From: Hyperoodon ampullatus
Taxonomy: Eukaryota; Chordata; Mammalia; Artiodactyla; Ziphiidae
Direction: 5' to 3'
DNA: 64,000 nt
Assembly (NCBI GenBank): GCA_949752795.1
Contig: OX457061.1
Span: 40,766,338 to 40,830,337, forward strand
Part shown: positions 60,996 to 64,000 of the stretch, piece by piece
How the letters are laid out: every line of letters starts with the position of its first letter
How positions within the stretch are numbered: position 1 is the first letter of the stretch
The notes under the pieces: model-generated
What the model saw: the letters and a program-made list of their open reading frames with translations, nothing else
The model's database searches: none
What the model was told of the DNA's origin: nothing
Position numbers and translations under genes: made by a program

Positions 60996-62722
60996 AAAAA
61001 TATTGTTAATCACCAGTAGAGGATTTAGCTATTATAGGATATTCCTTGACAGAAGCTGATTTTTTATACTACATCAAATAGATTGGCTTCCATGAAAAAT
61101 AATTTGTATGACATTCCCCTGCCCTGCATATAGCCACCTGGGGACCTGGTCCTGCTCTCCAGCAGGCCAGCAGCAGACCCACACCACCCCCCACCTCTGA
61201 GCAGCCAACCACACCAGAAGCCTACCCCACCCTCCAGTAGACCTGCAGCCACCAAAGGAGGCAGCCCTGCCTACCAGCATGCCCACAGCAGTCTGCCTCA
61301 CCACAACAGAAGGGCACACACAGCCCACATAGGGACACCTCTAGAGCATATAATTCTGATGACCAGAGGGGAGTGCACTGCTGGATCCCACAGGATGTCT
61401 CCTACATTAAGGCTGCTTCTCCAAGATCAGGAGACATAACCGAACTACCTAATACACAGACATAAACAAGAGAATTGGCAAAATGAGACAGAAGAATATG
61501 TTCCAAGTAAAGAAACAAGACATAACCTCAGAAAAAGAACTAAACAAAGTGGACATAAACAATCTACTCAAAATGAGTTCAAGGTAATGATCATAAAGAT
61601 GCTCAATGAACTTGGGAGAAGAATGAACACAGTGAGAATTTCAACAGAGTTAGAAGATACAAGGAAGAACCAAACAAAGCTGAAGAATACAACAACTGAA
61701 AGAAAAACTACATTAGAAGGAATCAACAGTATATTAGATGATACAGAGGAATGGATCAGCAATCTAGAAGACGAGTAGTAAAAATAAGCCATGCTGAACA
61801 GAAAAAAGAATTTTTAAAAATAAGGACAGTTTAAGAGACCTCCAGGAAAACATCAAGCATACTAACATTCATATTATAGGGGTCCCAGAAGGAGAAGAGA
61901 GAGAGAAAGGGGCAGAGAACTTATTTGAAGAAGTAATAGCTGAAAACTCCCCTAACTTGGGGAAGGAAATAGACAAGAGAGTCTTAAACAAGATGAACCC
62001 AAAGAGGTCCACAGAAAGACACATTATATATACAATGGCAAAAATTAAACATAAAGAGAGAATCTTAAAAGCAGCAATAAAAAAGCAACAAGTTATGTAC
62101 AAGGGAACTCCTATAAGATTATCAGCTGACTTCTCAGAAGAAACTTTGCAATCCAGAAGAGAGTGGCAAGGTATATTCAAAGTGACAAAAGGGAAAAAAC
62201 CTACAACCAAGAATACTCTATCCAGCAAGGTTATCATTCAGATTTGAAGGAGAGATAGAGTTTTACAGATAAGTAAAAGCTGAAAGAGTTCAGCACCACT
62301 AAACCACCTTTACAAGAAAAGTTAAAGGGTCTTCTCTAAATGGAAAAAAAAAGGCCACAACTAGAAGTATGAAAATTATGTAAGGAAAAAATCTCATGAG
62401 TAAAGGGAAACATACAGCAAAGGTAGTAGATCAACCACATATAACACAAGTAGAAAAGGTTAAAAGACAAAAGTAGCAAAATCACCTGTATCCAAAATAA
62501 GTAGTTAGGGAATACACAAAACAAAAAGATATAAAAATATGACATCAAAAACACTTGGGGGGGGTGTGAGTAAAAATGTAGGGTGGTTAAAATGCATCTG
62601 AACTTAAGAGATAATCAACTAAATCACATATATATAGGTTGTTACATATGAACCTCAAGGTAACCACAAATCAAAAACCTCTGATATATACACACACACA
62701 AAAAAGAAAAGAATCCAAACAC

Positions 62723-63081
62723 GAGACTTCCTTGGTGGTCCAGTGGTTAAGAATCCGCCTTCCAGTGCAGGGGACGTGGGTTTTTGATCCCTGGTTGGGG
62801 AACTAAGATCCCACATGCTGCAGGGCAACAAAGCCCATGCACCACAACTACTGACCTGCATGCTCTAGAGCACACATGCCACAACTAGAGAGCCCATGTG
62901 CCGCAACTACTGAGCCCACACATTCTGGAGCCTGCACGCCACAACTAGAGAGAAGCTAACGTGCCACAACGAAGAGCCTGCACACTGCCACGAAAGACCC
63001 TGCATGCCGCAACGAAGATCCCATGTGCTGCAACTAAGACCCGACACAGCCAATAAATAAATAAATTAAAGTTTAAAAAAA
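62723..63081 (+). mobile_element. CHR SINE, long subtype, in the L1 spacer
   Basis: Full-length but diverged copy with several CACAACTAGAGAGCC-type units. The flanks AAAAGAATCCAAACAC and AAAAAGGATCCAAACAT are a decayed TSD. Confidence 0.92.
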
Positions 63082-63643
63082 AAAAGGATCCAAACATAGT
63101 CGTAAAAATAGACATAAAATCACAAGGGAAGAGAGCAAAAGAAGAAAGGAACAACAACAAAACTACAAAAGCAAAGAGAAAACAATTAACAAGATGCCAA
63201 TAAGCACATACCTATCAATAATAACTTTTGAACACAGAGGCAAAAGTCCTCAACAAAATACTGGCAAACGGACTCTAACAATAAATAAATTTAAAGGATC
63301 ATATACCATGATCAACTGGGACTTATCCCAGGGATGCAAGGATTTTTCAATATCTGCAAATCAATCAACATGATATACCACATTAACAAATTGAAGAATA
63401 AAAACCATGTGATCATCTCAATAGATGCAGAAAAAGCTTTTGATAAAATTCAACATCCATTTATGATAAAACCTCTTCAGAAAGTGGGCATAGAGGGAAC
63501 AAACCTCAACATAATAAAGGCCATATAGGACAAACCCACAGCTAACATCATACTCAACAGTGAAAAGCTGAAAGCATTTCCTCTAAGACCAGGAACAAGA
63601 CAAGGATGTCCCCTCTTGCAACTTTTATTCAACATAGTACTGG

Positions 63644-63776
63644 GGGACTTCCCAGGCAGTCCAATGGTTAAGACTCCATACTTCCAATGCGGCGGACGTG
63701 AGTTCAATCCCCGGTCAGGGAACTAAGATCCCACATGCCACGTGGTGCAGCTAAATAAATAAATAAACAAACAAAC
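63644..63776 (+). mobile_element. CHR-related short SINE in the L1 RT region
   Basis: Head-only copy (GGACTTCCCAGGCAGTCCAA) with an (AAAT)n(AAAC)n tail. The TSD AACATAGTACTGG (63631-63643) matches AACATAGTATTGG (63777-63789) with one change. Confidence 0.94.
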
Positions 63777-64000
63777 AACATAGTATTGGAAGTCCTAGCC
63801 ACAGCAGTCAGAAAAGAAAAAGAAATAAAAGTAATCCAAACTGGAAAAGAAGAAGTAAAACTATCACTGTTTTCAGATGACATGATACTATTCATACAGA
63901 ATCCTAAGGATACCACCAGAAAACTACTACAGCTAGCTCATCAATGAATTCAGTGAAGTTGCAGGATACAAAACTAATATACAGAAATCTGTTGCATTTC

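Larger units (their letters stand above)
22678..64000 (-). other. Upstream side of the AOPEP start exon (first intron and/or 5' flank)
   Basis: Because a splice acceptor appears to precede the start exon, at least the left part of this stretch should be AOPEP intron. How far it extends is unknown. The single-copy parts 22678-23700, 24261-24892, 31926-33560, 33740-34341, 34578-35300, 36440-36900, 41126-41860, 42015-42470, 43134-45290, 45490-46660, 49320-50093, 50543-51998, 52236-52610 and 59010-60628 show no recognisable gene, CpG island or conserved RNA. 32980-33260 looks weakly like L2. 44450-44900 is non-repetitive by eye but has no coding signature. Confidence 0.6.
61110..64000 (+). mobile_element. 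Dead L1, plus strand, running off the right edge
   Basis: 61110-61410 is a GC-rich 5' UTR part. ORF1 remains follow at 61440-62340, with a decayed frame (IRLSADFSEETLQSRREWQG) at 61957-62247. The ORF1-ORF2 spacer runs to about 63226 and is split by a SINE. The sequence then jumps into ORF2 near the reverse transcriptase (the [12 protein letters not shown] frame at 63334-63528). The endonuclease region is missing. Frames are short and broken. Confidence 0.88.

Noticed and set aside
1031..63776. Many regularly similar repeats that could look like tRNA genes or an array
   Set aside because: They are dispersed SINEs with their own TSDs and A tails. The tRNA-like heads lack a foldable acceptor stem and are not functional tRNA genes. 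There are no CRISPR-like spacers.
1..64000. The miR-23b/27b/24 cluster known to lie within the AOPEP gene
   Set aside because: I looked for its hairpins by eye and saw none. It is expected in a later intron, outside the left edge.

Overview
The window is intronic and flanking DNA of a mammalian nuclear genome. The organism is almost certainly a whale or dolphin, probably a toothed whale. The main reason is about 25 tRNA-derived SINEs of the CHR type, which share a tRNA-like head with Pol III A and B boxes, a GC-rich body and an A-rich tail. Many keep perfect target-site duplications (TSDs) and pure A tails, so the family was recently active. LINE-1, L2, MIR, MaLR LTR and hAT relics make up most of the rest, as expected for a cetartiodactyl. 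The species assignment is inferred from repeat families only.

One protein gene is supported: AOPEP (aminopeptidase O, C9orf3), on the minus strand. Its first coding exon lies at 21765-22540, with a likely 5' leader to 22677. The next coding exon lies at 8896-9062. The exons join in phase across a 12.7 kb intron (donor GTAGGT, acceptor TTCTGCAG) and give an open N-terminal stretch of 314 residues of an M1-family peptidase. The later exons, including the zinc-binding active site, are not visible and should lie beyond the left edge. The right two thirds (22678-64000) is either the first intron of AOPEP or DNA upstream of it; I could not recognise a non-coding first exon or a CpG island there.

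Layout: 1-8895 is AOPEP intron with old L1 3' ends, an inverted hAT duplication and three CHR SINEs. 9063-21764 is the intron between the two coding exons, with two MaLR-like LTRs, MIR, an (AC)n run, an old minus-strand L1 and CHR SINEs. 24.9-31.9 kb is a nearly complete but dead minus-strand L1 carrying three SINEs. 37.1-41.1 kb is a dead plus-strand L1 with a Tigger-like element inserted. 46.7-48.8 kb is a long L2 relic broken by a hAT element and a MIR. 50.1-57.4 kb is a dense pile of young SINE and L1 insertions, including one L1 with a 3' transduction. 61.1-64.0 kb is another L1, running off the right edge.

I found no sign of a new gene system, CRISPR array or operon. The observations worth checking are about genome dynamics: the L1 3' transduction at 50.1 kb, the 57-bp inverted duplication at 2.6/3.2 kb, serial SINE insertion into one target at 55.1-55.7 kb, inverted young SINE pairs, and three L1 copies whose ORF2 lacks the endonuclease region.
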